DNA of 5,521 bases, taken from the NCBI GenBank assembly GCA_937927875.1, contig CALEYV010000088.1:1-5521 (forward strand), read 5' to 3'. Both the position numbers and the translations under genes were made by a program. Source of the stretch: an uncultured Actinomycetes bacterium (GTDB taxonomy: Bacteria > Actinomycetota > Acidimicrobiia > IMCC26256 > PALSA-555). Below the pieces are notes generated by a model. The model saw only the letters and a program-made list of their open reading frames with translations. It did no database searches and was not told the origin of the DNA. Positions 5,520 through 5,521 of this stretch are shown piece after piece (the first letter of the stretch is position 1; every line of letters starts with the position of its first letter).

Positions 5520-5521
5520 GG

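Overview
The window is high-GC DNA whose genes end their codons almost always in G or C. It looks like chromosomal DNA of an actinobacterium. My best guess is the Acidimicrobiia or a near relative, because of the rib gene order running into hisG, the divergent 'FHCT'-type cold-shock-like protein and the GH15 trehalase/glucoamylase-like protein. This placement is inferred from memory of protein families, not from a search.

Positions 1-3695 (+ strand) are a tightly packed biosynthetic operon: the 3' end of ribD (cut by the window edge), ribE (riboflavin synthase), ribBA (fused DHBP synthase / GTP cyclohydrolase II), ribH (lumazine synthase), hisG (ATP phosphoribosyltransferase, long form) and a 70-residue cold-shock-like protein. 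Every junction overlaps or nearly abuts (1-nt TGATG overlap, 2-nt gap, direct TGA-GTG abutment, 7-nt overlap, 1-nt TGATG overlap). There is therefore no room for internal promoters or terminators, and translational coupling is likely. RibBA makes both riboflavin precursors, from GTP and ribulose 5-phosphate. RibD processes the GTP-derived branch, RibH joins the two branches into 6,7-dimethyl-8-ribityllumazine, and RibE dismutates that to riboflavin. The step that dephosphorylates the RibD product is not encoded here. HisG begins histidine synthesis from ATP and PRPP. hisE, which I recall beside hisG in several actinobacteria, is not between ribH and hisG.

Positions 3687-5504 (- strand) hold a complete GH15-family glycoside hydrolase gene convergent with the operon. 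The two 3' ends overlap by 9 bp, and a GC-rich hairpin just past the operon's last stop lies inside the hydrolase's poorly conserved C-terminal tail; it is the only terminator candidate seen. A TAGCAT hexamer 9 nt upstream of the hydrolase ATG, with no Shine-Dalgarno sequence, suggests leaderless transcription, but the window ends there.

There is no intergenic stretch over 300 bases. I saw no RNA genes, mobile elements, CRISPR arrays or riboswitch; an FMN riboswitch, if present, would lie upstream of ribD outside the window. This is mostly an ordinary housekeeping region, and I did not find a novel multi-gene system. The points worth a second look are the divergent cold-shock-like protein, the convergent overlap with its hairpin, the leaderless-promoter candidate and a few residue-level oddities.
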